DNA of 27,802 bases from Candidatus Methanocorpusculum equi (GCA_018065685.1 JAGHSU010000157.1:1-27802), one strand, 5' to 3'; shown: positions 8,392 to 16,237, counted from the stretch's first letter. Notes: generated by a model from the letters alone, not told the origin. Translations and numbers: made by a program.

Positions 8392-9712
8392 CTCCTACAG
8401 TAGCTTCAGTCAGATACACGTGCGGAGCTCCGTCGGAGACCGGGACGTTCTGTCCTTTTCCGCACATTCCTGATGACATGCGGCGCTCTTTGCCGCATAA
8501 TGAGATGTTGTGGAGAACCGAGAGGATGTCGCCTGAAAGCGATACGTCGCGGAGCATCTGCGTTGTCTCCCCGTTTTCAATCTTATATCCGTACTTCGCG
8601 TTGAACTGGAATACACCGCGTCCCGGGTCAACCTGGCCTCCGCGCGATCCGATTAACAGAATCCCGTTTCTGCAGGTTTCGAGAATCTCTTCATAGGAGG
8701 CGTCGCCTTCTTTGATGTAGGTATTGCTCATCCGGACAAGCGGCTGCATACCGGGTTCTGCCCGCGCGTGTCCGGCTTCCCCGCTTTCAAGACCCACTGC
8801 CGCGAGGGTCTCGCGTGAATGCATAAATTTGTTTACCACACCCTGTTTAATCAGTTCACACGGTCCTGCTGCAATTCCTTCCGCGTCGAAGGGTTCATAC
8901 CCGTAGCCGTGCATCGACGGGTCGTCGATGATGGTGACAAGTTTTGAGCCGACCTGTTCTCCGCACCGTGGACCTAAGACTGACACTCCGTCGCGCACCT
9001 GGTCTCCTTCCGATGCATGCCCGACCGCTTCGTGGGCAAACACTCCGCCGATTGCCGGATCAAGAATCGCGGGCATTTTTCCTCCGGGGACTGCTTTTGC
9101 ACTCAGGAGATCAAGTGCGGTTTTTGCACAGGACTCTGCCTTTCCGATGAAGTCTGTAGTCCGCAGAGGCCCTACAACCGCGTCCTGCTCATAGTTCATC
9201 TGCATATCTCCATTGTTTGCCGCGACAGCAGTTACCGTATAAAGCGTTCTGCAGACCGAGGACCGGGCCTCATATCCGTTTGCATCCTCGAAGTATACAT
9301 CCAGATACTGTTCCGCGTACCGGGCAGTTGTCGCAGCGATTCCCGGGAGCTGTGCCGCGCGCTCCAGAGTCAGCAGTTCTTCGGTTTTTTCTTCGAGCGG
9401 CCGCTCTTTCTGCTCTCTCGCAGAGGCATTCCATGAGTGAGGGGTCCCGTACGGGACATCAGCCACATCTGCTTTGACTGTGGGAAACGATGCCAGTTTC
9501 GCCGCGCGTTCGACTGCGGCACGTTTTGCTTTTTCGTCGTCCATATCAAAGGGAGAGACACAGGCGTATCCCCACCCGGTTTTCCCGAGGACACGGATGA
9601 GGGCTTTTTTGCTGTATGAGGAGCCAGCATTTTCCACTGCGCCGTTTTCAGTCTGGATGGAGATGGTGTGTCCGTTTACCAGACGAATGTCATAGTAGCG
9701 TATGGTATCCAT
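8375..9712 (-). CDS. tldD: TldD family zinc metalloprotease
   Basis: The catalytic subunit of the TldD/TldE protease, 445 residues from the ATG at 9712. The zinc-binding motif HEAVGH lies at 227-232 and is followed by the conserved Gly-rich region and a C-terminal GSRGGQVDPGRG segment. A TTG-initiated extension to 9733 is possible, but its seven residues overlap the promoter-like ATATAATA sequence and look untranslated. It is first in the tldD-tldE-ATPase run and is divergent from the PRC-barrel gene at 9874. The family call is certain; the substrate is unknown. Confidence 0.93.
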   Translation of the reverse strand: MDTIRYYDIRLVNGHTISIQTENGAVENAGSSYSKKALIRVLGKTGWGYACVSPFDMDDEKAKRAAVERAAKLASFPTVKADVADVPYGTPHSWNASAREQKERPLEEKTEELLTLERAAQLPGIAATTARYAEQYLDVYFEDANGYEARSSVCRTLYTVTAVAANNGDMQMNYEQDAVVGPLRTTDFIGKAESCAKTALDLLSAKAVPGGKMPAILDPAIGGVFAHEAVGHASEGDQVRDGVSVLGPRCGEQVGSKLVTIIDDPSMHGYGYEPFDAEGIAAGPCELIKQGVVNKFMHSRETLAAVGLESGEAGHARAEPGMQPLVRMSNTYIKEGDASYEEILETCRNGILLIGSRGGQVDPGRGVFQFNAKYGYKIENGETTQMLRDVSLSGDILSVLHNISLCGKERRMSSGMCGKGQNVPVSDGAPHVYLTEATVGGAGNA

Positions 9713-9836
9713 GGATATTATATATGTCAGCAAACCAAAAAGAGCTTCCTAATCATTGGGACTGCAGGAACCGGTGCGGATGTTTTTTCGTTTAACAGCT
9801 GCCGCAGGGCCGTGTTCCGGTAGGAAGACATACTTA

Positions 9837-9849
9837 ACTATTTATAGGT
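9837..9849 (+). promoter_or_regulatory. TATA box of the PRC-barrel gene
   Basis: AACTATTTATAGG is centred about 30 nt before the ATG at 9874, the spacing expected of an archaeal promoter giving a leaderless or nearly leaderless message. It lies in the divergent gap with tldD. Confidence 0.55.
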
Positions 9850-9873
9850 AGATGTCCATAATTAATAGATATA

Positions 9874-10125
9874 ATGCAGAGCGAACAGTTTGTCCACAAT
9901 ATCCGCAGAAAGCGTGTCATGAGTACCGATGGAAAAATTATCGGACAGATTAAAAATATCTCCTTCGATGCCGCAACCGGGCAGTTACTGCGTCTTGTTA
10001 TCCGACCTGACGCATCCTTTGACACAACCGGTTTCAGAGTTGAGAATGAAGCCATTACAATTCCGTTTGAAGCAGTAAAAGATATCACGGACTTTATCGT
10101 TGTTGACCGCTATATGCTGCATTAA
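9874..10125 (+). CDS. PRC-barrel domain protein
   Basis: An 83-residue protein consisting of one PRC-barrel domain. The segment STDGKIIGQIKNI is the family's opening beta hairpin, and the ITIPFEAVKDI segment matches its closing strand. It has no membrane segment. Such free-standing domains are common in methanogens and are thought to mediate protein or RNA contacts; no partner is evident. A second PRC-barrel protein (23998-24267) lies in the same window. It appears monocistronic, with its own promoter. Confidence 0.85.
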   Translation: MQSEQFVHNIRRKRVMSTDGKIIGQIKNISFDAATGQLLRLVIRPDASFDTTGFRVENEAITIPFEAVKDITDFIVVDRYMLH

Positions 10126-10208
10126 CCAGGCAGCATCTTTTTTCCGGAATAATTCATTTGGGGAGAATGTTCTGTTGTCATAAGAAGAGTGGAACATGCC
10201 GTTCTCTC

Positions 10209-10225
10209 CGAAAACCTTAATATCG
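10209..10225 (+). promoter_or_regulatory. BRE and TATA box before the 60-residue gene
   Basis: A BRE-like CGAAAA (10209-10214) directly precedes CCTTAATATCG (10215-10225). The TATA centre is about 30 nt from the ATG at 10249, so the transcript is probably leaderless. It likely drives the two small genes up to 10877. Confidence 0.55.
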
Positions 10226-10248
10226 TATCCTTCCTTATATAGTAAACA

Positions 10249-10431
10249 ATGGTAAAACGGATTGCAGAAATAGAAGCAGAACTGGAATTTGTCGCAGACG
10301 TTGAAGGAAAGAAAGACTGCCTCATGTCACAGCAGGGAGATCTCTGGTTTAACATCGATGTTCCGAAAGGACACGGACTCAAGGCAGGAAGCAGAGTCCG
10401 CGTCATTGTAGAGACTATAGACACACAGTAA
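10249..10431 (+). CDS. Small conserved-looking protein of unknown function
   Basis: A 60-residue, slightly acidic, soluble protein. Its middle (DLWFNIDVPKGHGLKAGSRV) alternates like a small beta barrel ending in a strand rich in Val and Arg, which could be OB- or SH3-like, but I cannot assign a family. It has a well-formed promoter with start-proximal spacing and runs into the next gene after 14 nt, so it is very likely real. No function is proposed. Confidence 0.6.
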   Translation: MVKRIAEIEAELEFVADVEGKKDCLMSQQGDLWFNIDVPKGHGLKAGSRVRVIVETIDTQ

Positions 10432-10445
10432 ATCTGATTCAGACC

Positions 10446-10877
10446 ATGAAAGACTTAAGTTCGCGAAAACCTTCGTTTTCACTTTCGAATGCATCTCCCA
10501 GGACCATCATAATCGGCTTTCTGATTCTCCTGTTAATTGGTCTTGTTATCATTATGATTCTTTTTGCAGGAGAGGCCTCAATGGATGCTGATGATACTGT
10601 GTACATTGACGAATCTTTGAAAACAATCGTTAATTATGGCGATGATACGCCGCAGGACTACTGGGTGCAGTACAAAATTTACCGTGAAGACGGCATTTTG
10701 TCACGCGAGCAGGTTGGGGACCTTTATTCGTATATAATGACATTCAGGAAAGGACCGAATGTTACCGAATACAAGATTCCGCTCAAAAAAGGAGATTATC
10801 AGATATTTATCTACATCTCAACGGTGGAGGAAAATCCGAAACGGGTTACCGGTTTCATCCGTTCAATAACTATCTAA
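10446..10877 (+). CDS. Single-pass membrane protein of unknown function
   Basis: A 143-residue protein with a short basic N-terminal tail, one strong transmembrane helix (about 20-42) and an outer domain of about 100 residues. The outer part is beta-rich with charged turns (residues 60-143) and may be an immunoglobulin-like fold; I do not recognise it. With a positive N terminus it should face outward. It starts 14 nt after the 60-residue gene and probably shares its promoter. Confidence 0.65.
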   Translation: MKDLSSRKPSFSLSNASPRTIIIGFLILLLIGLVIIMILFAGEASMDADDTVYIDESLKTIVNYGDDTPQDYWVQYKIYREDGILSREQVGDLYSYIMTFRKGPNVTEYKIPLKKGDYQIFIYISTVEENPKRVTGFIRSITI

Positions 10878-10905
10878 ACAATAACTATCCAAATTGGTGA
10901 ATCAC

Positions 10906-12506
10906 ATGCAAGTATTTGACAATGTTAATCTATTTAACCCTGCAGACAGTTCATGGGAGCTCTCATCTTTTTCCGTGGAAGATGGTAAAGTAGCCCTCAT
11001 CGGTCCGTCCGGTTCCATCCCGGGGAAAACCGCACAGATCTCAGAGGCAAACGGGTAGTTCCCGGATTAATCGACTGTCATGTCCACATTGAAAGTTCAC
11101 TTCTGATTCCCCGCGAGTTCGGGCGTCTTATCTTTTCTCACGGTGTCACAACCGCAGTCTGCGACCCGCACGAAATCGCAAATGTGGCAGGGACTGCAGG
11201 AATTGACTTTATGCTCGGGGATGCAAATGCATCCCCTGCTGATCTGTTCTTCATGATTCCATCCTGTGTGCCGGCAACACCTCTTGAAATAGGAGGGGCT
11301 GCAGTTACTGCAGATGACATGAAAAAGTATGTGGGAAACCCCCGTGTCTTAGGCCTTGGAGAGATGATGAATGTCCCAGGTGTTCTCAATAAAGACCCGG
11401 AGGTCATTGCAAAGCTTGCCCTTTTCAGACACATCGACGGTCATGCCCCGCAGGTCACAGGGGATGCCCTGTGCAGGTACTGCGCCTGCGGGATTTCAAC
11501 AGATCATGAGTGTGTATCTGCAGATGAGGCACGGGAAAAGATTAAGCGCGGCATGCGCATTCTGCTGCGCGAAGGAGATGCCGCGAAAAACGTTGCCGCA
11601 TTAACACCTGCGGTAACTGCTGAGACGGCATCACGGTGTGCATTTGCAACCGATGACCGTCATGCGGATTCACTCCTGGATGAAGGGTCGATTGATAACT
11701 GTATCCGTCAGGCAATGAAGGCTGGAATGTCCCTTGAGACCGCACTGCGGCTTGCAACACTTTCTGCGGCAGATATCATGGGCCTATCAGACCGCGGCCT
11801 CATCGCTCCGGGAAGAATTGCTGATTTCTGCGTGCTCGAAGACAGCGCTGAGTTCCGCGTTGCGGATGTGTACAAAAACGGCATTAAATTTGTGAGCAGC
11901 CATACTAATGCACAGTGTCCGGATGTCTCATTTCCGCCGTTTATCATCCCCTCCCTTTCAAAGGAGGATCTGAACCTTCCGGACGGAAATCTGAAGACGA
12001 TTGAAGTATTCCCGGGAGAGCTGATAACAGATGCTGTTCCCGGAACAAAAGATGCGGATGGTGTTAATAAAGTAATATGCATAGACAGGTATCGCGGCAA
12101 AAAATTCGGAGTTGCGCAGGTTTTGGGCCTCGGTCTCCGGAAAGGGGCAGTTGCATCATCCATCGGGCATGATGCACATAACATTATCGCAGCAGGAGCG
12201 GATGATGACGACCTGCTTTCTGCAGTCTCTGCTGTTGCCCGGGCAGAAGGCGGAATGGCGGTCTGTATCGACGGGAAGATGACCATCCTCCCGCTTCCTG
12301 CGGGGGGTCTGATGACCTGTGAACCGTATGAAGAGGTCTCTGAAAAACTGCGTGCACTAAACAATGAGGTGGAAAAAACGGGGGCAGTCGGTCATGTGTT
12401 TATCCAGCTGAGTTTCCTCGGACTTACGGTAATTCCGCACCTTAAGATTACGCCGCGCGGTCTTTTCGACGGGGATGCCTTTACGGACACCGGAATTCTG
12501 TGGTGA
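10906..12506 (+). pseudogene. ade: Adenine deaminase, broken by a one-base frame loss
   Basis: The product family converts adenine to hypoxanthine in purine salvage. The ATG at 10906 opens 50 codons that stop at TAG 11056-11058. The remainder lies in the -1 frame: PGLIDCHVHIESS with the HxH metal ligands, DPHEIANVAGTAG, the DDRHADSL motif and the C-terminal part ending FTDTGILW. One additional base near the GGG run at 11053-11055 would restore a 534-residue enzyme of normal size and ordering. The longest uninterrupted frame beginning with ATG starts only at 11184 and lacks the HxH site, so it could not be active on its own. A frameshift error in the sequence and a genuine recent mutation look identical here. 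Everything downstream of the break is intact, which argues against old decay. Confidence 0.85.
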
Positions 12507-12508
12507 GA

Positions 12509-12518
12509 AACTATATCT
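12509..12518 (+). promoter_or_regulatory. TATA box before the secreted-protein gene
   Basis: AACTATATCT lies about 29 nt before the ATG at 12543 and is preceded by a purine-rich BRE-like GAGA. It may also drive the acpS-adenylation-formyltransferase genes, as no other promoter is evident before 13131. Confidence 0.5.
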
Positions 12519-12542
12519 AATCCAAAAACAAATAATTATAAT

Positions 12543-13106
12543 ATGAAAGGCAAAGTAGTTATCTGTATTCTGCTTGTCCTGGCACTCTTTAGTATACCTG
12601 CGGCTGCAGATGCAGGATCTTCACTCTCATTTCCGGAAGAGGGTTCTGCAGCTGACGACGGGAATTCGGATATTCCGCTTATTGAAAGCCCTGTGATGCT
12701 GAACGGGGAAAACAATTACGGGTATCTGCATGTTAATTCCGTTCAGATTAATCTGAAAAATACTGATGCAGATATCATAGTATCCTATGATATTGACCAG
12801 TGGATGGCCTTTCTGGTCTCAATATTCGGGACAGAGGATTTGAAAAAGCGTGTTCTTGGAGTTCTTCAGTATCCGGATGTAGGATATACCAATCAGGTGA
12901 TTACTTTCCAGTATCTCGATGTAAAACGTGCAGTTCTTCACATCACGAATGCAGCTCTTGATAATCAGGATAACTCGTACTGGTATCGGGCACACACCTT
13001 TGGCTGTACTATTCCGAATCTCTACTTCCTTATCTATGATTCGGATGTCAGAAGTTTCACTAATGTGAAGGAAATGAGCAGAGGAATAGAATACTTCAAA
13101 TCCTGA
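12543..13106 (+). CDS. Secreted protein of unknown function
   Basis: A 187-residue protein with a clear signal peptide (hydrophobic stretch at 5-18, probable cleavage near AAADA at 20-24). An acidic, Ser/Gly-rich linker follows (25-45), then a domain of about 140 residues. That domain contains aromatic and Asp-rich strands (DADIIVSYDIDQW) and near its end the segment YWYRAHTFGC. I cannot name the family; it may be a small surface or extracellular protein. It has its own leaderless-type promoter and ends 24 nt before acpS. A T7 run (13107-13113) lies in that gap and could terminate or attenuate transcription, so operon membership is uncertain. Confidence 0.65.
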   Translation: MKGKVVICILLVLALFSIPAAADAGSSLSFPEEGSAADDGNSDIPLIESPVMLNGENNYGYLHVNSVQINLKNTDADIIVSYDIDQWMAFLVSIFGTEDLKKRVLGVLQYPDVGYTNQVITFQYLDVKRAVLHITNAALDNQDNSYWYRAHTFGCTIPNLYFLIYDSDVRSFTNVKEMSRGIEYFKS

Positions 13107-13114
13107 TTTTTTTA

Positions 13115-13122
13115 AGAGAGGT
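13115..13122 (+). promoter_or_regulatory. Shine-Dalgarno site of acpS
   Basis: AGAGAGGT lies 8 nt before the ATG at 13131, directly after the T7 run. It sets the acpS start and indicates that this gene is translated from an RNA with a leader, unlike its neighbour at 12543. Confidence 0.6.
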
Positions 13123-13130
13123 GTCTGTTT

Positions 13131-13514
13131 ATGAGAATATTTACCGGATGCGATATTGTGCGTACCGGAAGATTCACCTCACACCTTGATGATAAACGGT
13201 TTCTTGACCGCTGTTTTACCGAAGCAGAACAGATATACTGTTTTGAAAAGGCACATCCGGAAAAACATTTTGCAGCACGGTTCGCCGGAAAGGAGGCAGT
13301 GCTGAAAGCACTATCGGGGCTTGGCATCAGGTATCCGATTGGGTCTGTCGAGATTTTGAATGAACCGTCCGGAAGACCAATTGTGCGGATTTCAGAAAGG
13401 GAAACAGTTCCGGACGGTCTTTGCATCGATGTAAGCCTCAGTCATGACGGAGAATATGCCGCAGCATCTGCTGTGGTCTGTTTTTCAGAAGACACACCAC
13501 CCGACAACATATGA
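13131..13514 (+). CDS. acpS: Holo-ACP synthase (4'-phosphopantetheinyl transferase, AcpS type)
   Basis: This enzyme transfers 4'-phosphopantetheine from CoA to the active Ser of a carrier protein. The 127-residue chain has the usual AcpS size and motifs: GCDIV near the N terminus (Asp8, magnesium) and ARFAGKEAVLKAL (Glu55), followed by a C-terminal SLSHDGEYAAASAVV strand. It is first in a coupled run: its stop overlaps the start of the adenylation gene (ATGA). The carrier gene at 15928 is the obvious substrate. A dedicated AcpS is unusual in archaea, which do not use bacterial-type fatty acid synthesis for their membranes, so it supports a special carrier-based pathway. The family call is strong. 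Confidence 0.9.
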   Translation: MRIFTGCDIVRTGRFTSHLDDKRFLDRCFTEAEQIYCFEKAHPEKHFAARFAGKEAVLKALSGLGIRYPIGSVEILNEPSGRPIVRISERETVPDGLCIDVSLSHDGEYAAASAVVCFSEDTPPDNI

Positions 13515-15031
13515 CGATAAATATTACCGAATGGCTTGACAAAACGGCAGCCCGTTTTCCGGAGGGACTTGCACTCCATGATGAACAGGAAGAACTAACG
13601 TACTTGGACTACCGGAAAAAAGCGTTAGGAATTGCCCGCTCCATCATTGAAAAAAACATCCGGCACGAACCGGTAATTGTTTATCTGGAAAAGGGGGTAA
13701 ATATCCCCGTCTCCTTTTTCGGTATCGCATACAGTGGAAACTTTTATTCTCCGGTAGATACTGTACTCCCGAAGGCGAGGGTTTCTGTGATGCTTTCTGT
13801 TCTGCAGCCAAAGCTTGCGATAACCCGCCACGGCTTATCCAAATCCCTTGATGATGCGGGATATAAAGGAGAGCGCCTTTTCATCGAGGACATATGCCCG
13901 GCTGAAGATGATGAGGCAGTCGTGACATCTGCCCGCTCGGACAGAGGTGAGATATCGGGCGCAGAGGATCTGCTCTATGTTTTGTTCACTTCCGGGTCAA
14001 CCGGTATCCCAAAAGGAGTTTCAATCACACACCGTTCGGTTATCAACTATATTGAGTGGGCAGACAGTGTTTTTTCCTTCACCGAACATGACTCGTTCGG
14101 AAACCAGGCGCCGTTTTATTTTGACAACTCAATCCTTGATATCTACTGCGCGGCAAAATCGGGCGCAGCTCTTTATATCATTCCAAAGCATCTCTTTGCC
14201 CAGCCGGTACCGCTTCTTTCCTATCTGAAGGAACACAGAATCACAACGATTTTCTGGGTGCCCTCAGCTCTTATTGTCCCTGCAAAACTGCATGCCTTCC
14301 GGAATGTTGATCTGACATCCTGCTTAAAGCGTGTTCTCTTCTGCGGGGAGGTGATGCCTGCGCGGCATCTCTCCCGCTGGAGGGCCGCCCTTCCGGATGT
14401 CTGCTATGCAAACCTCTACGGGCCCACAGAAATTACTGATGCCTGCGCGTACTATATCGTTGACCGCGGATTTGCCGATAATGAACCGGTCCCGATTGGA
14501 AAACCAATCCGGGGGGTTGAGATGTATCTCATCGCCGAAGAAGACGGCAAAATCCGCCGTGTATCCGAAGGAGATTCTGGGGAAATCTGTGTTGCAGGTG
14601 TCTGTCTTTCTCCCGGGTATTATCATAACCCGGAGAAAACACGTGAGGTCTTTGTTCCAAATCCCTTTGGTCCCGGACTTATGTATAAAACAGGGGATAT
14701 CGGAAGGTACAATGTACACGGAGAACTTGAGTACATTTCCCGGAAGGATTTTCAGATAAAGCATCTGGGACACCGGATTGAACTCGGCGAAATCGAGACT
14801 GCTGCAGATTCTGTTGCGGGAGTCAGCCGCTCGTGCGCGCTCTATGATTCGGTGCGGCATAAGATTGTGCTTTTTGCGGAAACCAGCAATACTTCGTCAT
14901 TCATCGAAGAATCCCTCGCGCTTCTGCTCCCGGATTACATGATACCAAACAAAATCATTATCATGGATGAGGTACCTATTAACTGTAACGGAAAAATTGA
15001 CCGCACTCTGCTTCAGGAGTATATCACATGA
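13511..15031 (+). CDS. DltA-like amino acid adenylation enzyme
   Basis: A 506-residue ANL-family adenylating enzyme that should activate an amino acid with ATP and load it on a carrier. The A-domain motifs are present: A3 TSGSTGIPKG (160-169), FDNS with the amino-group-binding Asp205, FCGEVMP (Cys278), YGPTE, YKTGD, the A8 region ending in ELGEIE, and NGKIDR with catalytic Lys495. The FYFDNSILDIY and FCGE segments resemble DltA, the D-alanine:carrier ligase, in which the matching Cys selects D-Ala. No condensation, carrier or thioesterase domain is fused. It overlaps both acpS and the formyltransferase by 4 nt. The activity class is secure; D-Ala is a hypothesis, and glycine or another small amino acid is possible. 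Confidence 0.9.
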   Translation: MTINITEWLDKTAARFPEGLALHDEQEELTYLDYRKKALGIARSIIEKNIRHEPVIVYLEKGVNIPVSFFGIAYSGNFYSPVDTVLPKARVSVMLSVLQPKLAITRHGLSKSLDDAGYKGERLFIEDICPAEDDEAVVTSARSDRGEISGAEDLLYVLFTSGSTGIPKGVSITHRSVINYIEWADSVFSFTEHDSFGNQAPFYFDNSILDIYCAAKSGAALYIIPKHLFAQPVPLLSYLKEHRITTIFWVPSALIVPAKLHAFRNVDLTSCLKRVLFCGEVMPARHLSRWRAALPDVCYANLYGPTEITDACAYYIVDRGFADNEPVPIGKPIRGVEMYLIAEEDGKIRRVSEGDSGEICVAGVCLSPGYYHNPEKTREVFVPNPFGPGLMYKTGDIGRYNVHGELEYISRKDFQIKHLGHRIELGEIETAADSVAGVSRSCALYDSVRHKIVLFAETSNTSSFIEESLALLLPDYMIPNKIIIMDEVPINCNGKIDRTLLQEYIT

Positions 15032-15882
15032 AGGGAATATTTGAACACATTGTTGTAATCGGCTACGGTAAGATTACAGGAGAGGTCCTCTCCTTTGTTA
15101 ACGCACAGAAAGAGAAGTATGGCTATCAGATGGAGTTCATCGAGTATGAGATTCATCCGGTAAGCATCACGCATAAAATCTGTACTGATGAAGGAATACC
15201 TTACGCGCAGATTCCGGAGAAGGCAAAGGTTACCGAAAAACTGCTTTCGATTCCGGAAAAGACGCTTATTATCAGTGCAAGCAACAACTATCTGTTCCCT
15301 GCAGAGGTTGTAAATAAGGATAACATTACGGTTATCAACTTCCACAACGCACTTCTCCCGAAGTTTCCGGGACGCAATGCACCGTCATGGGCGATGTTTG
15401 AAGGGGAGACTGAAGCAGGTATTACCTGGCACTATGTAACCCCGGGCGTCGACGACGGGGCAATTATTGTTCAGAAGAAGACGCAGATTACGCCTGATAT
15501 GAAGGCATACGAGCTTGCGGGCATTCTGATGAACATCGCGTTTGAAGGATTCTGCGAGAGCTTCGAAGGAGTTGTTACCGGAACAGCCCCGGTTGTTCAC
15601 CAGGTGTTTCCCCCGAACCGGAAGATCTACCTTTCAAAGATGGTCCCGAATGAGGGCGTGTTCAGCCTCGACGACAGCCCGGAGGACATCTACCGGCTTC
15701 TGCGTTCGACCGATTACGGGCTGAATGCCATCTTCCCGCACATGAAAACAAATTACCAGGGAAAGGAGATTGAAATCACCCGCTACCGGAAGATTTCCGC
15801 GGATAAGAAGGAGGATGACGGCTCATTATATCTTCCGCTTAAAGACGGGTCTTTCCTTAAGTTAAAATACAAGGAATTATAA
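15028..15882 (+). CDS. Formyltransferase family protein (Fmt/ArnA-type fold)
   Basis: A 284-residue protein with the formyltransferase N-terminal fold used by Fmt, PurN and sugar formyltransferases. The catalytic triad is intact: Asn104 and His106 in NFHNALLPKFPG, and Asp142 in PGVDDG. These positions are close to Asn106, His108 and Asp144 of Fmt. The C-terminal third resembles the barrel of sugar formyltransferases. Archaea do not formylate initiator tRNA, so a tRNA role is unlikely. Its coupling to the adenylation gene (4-nt overlap, SD AGGAG at 15017-15021 inside that gene) and the carrier gene after it suggest that it formylates a carrier-bound amino acid, as the F domain of linear gramicidin synthetase does. 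An amino sugar substrate is the alternative. Confidence 0.85.
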   Translation: MKGIFEHIVVIGYGKITGEVLSFVNAQKEKYGYQMEFIEYEIHPVSITHKICTDEGIPYAQIPEKAKVTEKLLSIPEKTLIISASNNYLFPAEVVNKDNITVINFHNALLPKFPGRNAPSWAMFEGETEAGITWHYVTPGVDDGAIIVQKKTQITPDMKAYELAGILMNIAFEGFCESFEGVVTGTAPVVHQVFPPNRKIYLSKMVPNEGVFSLDDSPEDIYRLLRSTDYGLNAIFPHMKTNYQGKEIEITRYRKISADKKEDDGSLYLPLKDGSFLKLKYKEL

Positions 15883-15927
15883 AGAGATAAGCAGTATTAC
15901 CCGAATCACCGGATACTGAGGTTGTTT

Positions 15928-16164
15928 ATGAGTGCTGAAGAGAGAATCCTTAAGGTCCTCGAAGGAATTAATGAAAAGATTCTCACCTACAGCGGTGAGA
16001 ATATGATGGAAGACGGAACGCTCGACTCCTTTGAGCTGATTGAGATTGTAAGCCAGCTTGAAGAGGAGTTTGATATTGAAATCGATGCGGAGTATGCAGT
16101 TATCGAAAACTTCGCAAACAAGGAGACCATCATTTCCCTGATGAAAAAACTCCTGAAAGAATAA
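15928..16164 (+). CDS. Acyl/peptidyl carrier protein, DltC-like
   Basis: A 78-residue acidic protein with carrier-protein architecture. Ser34 in TLDSFELIEI is the expected phosphopantetheine site, followed by the helix with EEEFDIEID and the ENFANKETI segment characteristic of DltC-type carriers. I start at the ATG at 15928, preceded by GAGG at 15918-15921, rather than at an upstream TTG. It lies 45 nt after the formyltransferase and ends before a T-rich stretch (16168-16175), so it closes the run. With AcpS and the adenylation enzyme in cis, the parts needed to make an aminoacyl-thioester are complete. No second carrier or downstream transferase is encoded nearby. Confidence 0.9.
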   Translation: MSAEERILKVLEGINEKILTYSGENMMEDGTLDSFELIEIVSQLEEEFDIEIDAEYAVIENFANKETIISLMKKLLKE

Positions 16165-16165
16165 T

Positions 16166-16175
16166 TCCTTTTTTT
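16166..16175 (+). terminator. T-tract after the carrier gene
   Basis: TTCCTTTTTTT follows the carrier stop within a few bases. In archaea such tracts terminate transcription, so it probably ends the acpS-to-carrier unit ahead of glyS, which has its own TATA-like sequence at 16238-16251. Confidence 0.4.
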
Positions 16176-16237
16176 GGATTGCTGTATTTTACTGTGAGTT
16201 AAGAGCGGATGTGGATTTCATCCGGACAGCATCATCC

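Noticed and set aside
11708..12364. Minus-strand open frame of 218 codons inside the adenine deaminase region
   Set aside because: The plus strand here encodes the conserved C-terminal part of adenine deaminase; the opposite frame shows no motif and is a shadow.
14324..14860. Minus-strand open frame of 178 codons inside the adenylation gene
   Set aside because: The plus strand carries A-domain motifs throughout; the antisense frame shows no family features and no promoter.
15028..15882. Calling the formyltransferase methionyl-tRNA formyltransferase
   Set aside because: Archaea start translation with unformylated Met, and the gene is coupled to adenylation and carrier genes rather than to def or translation genes.
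13131..16164. Fatty acid or polyketide synthesis as the role of the AcpS/carrier pair
   Set aside because: No ketosynthase, acyltransferase or reductase is nearby, and the partner is an amino-acid-type adenylation enzyme with a formyltransferase.
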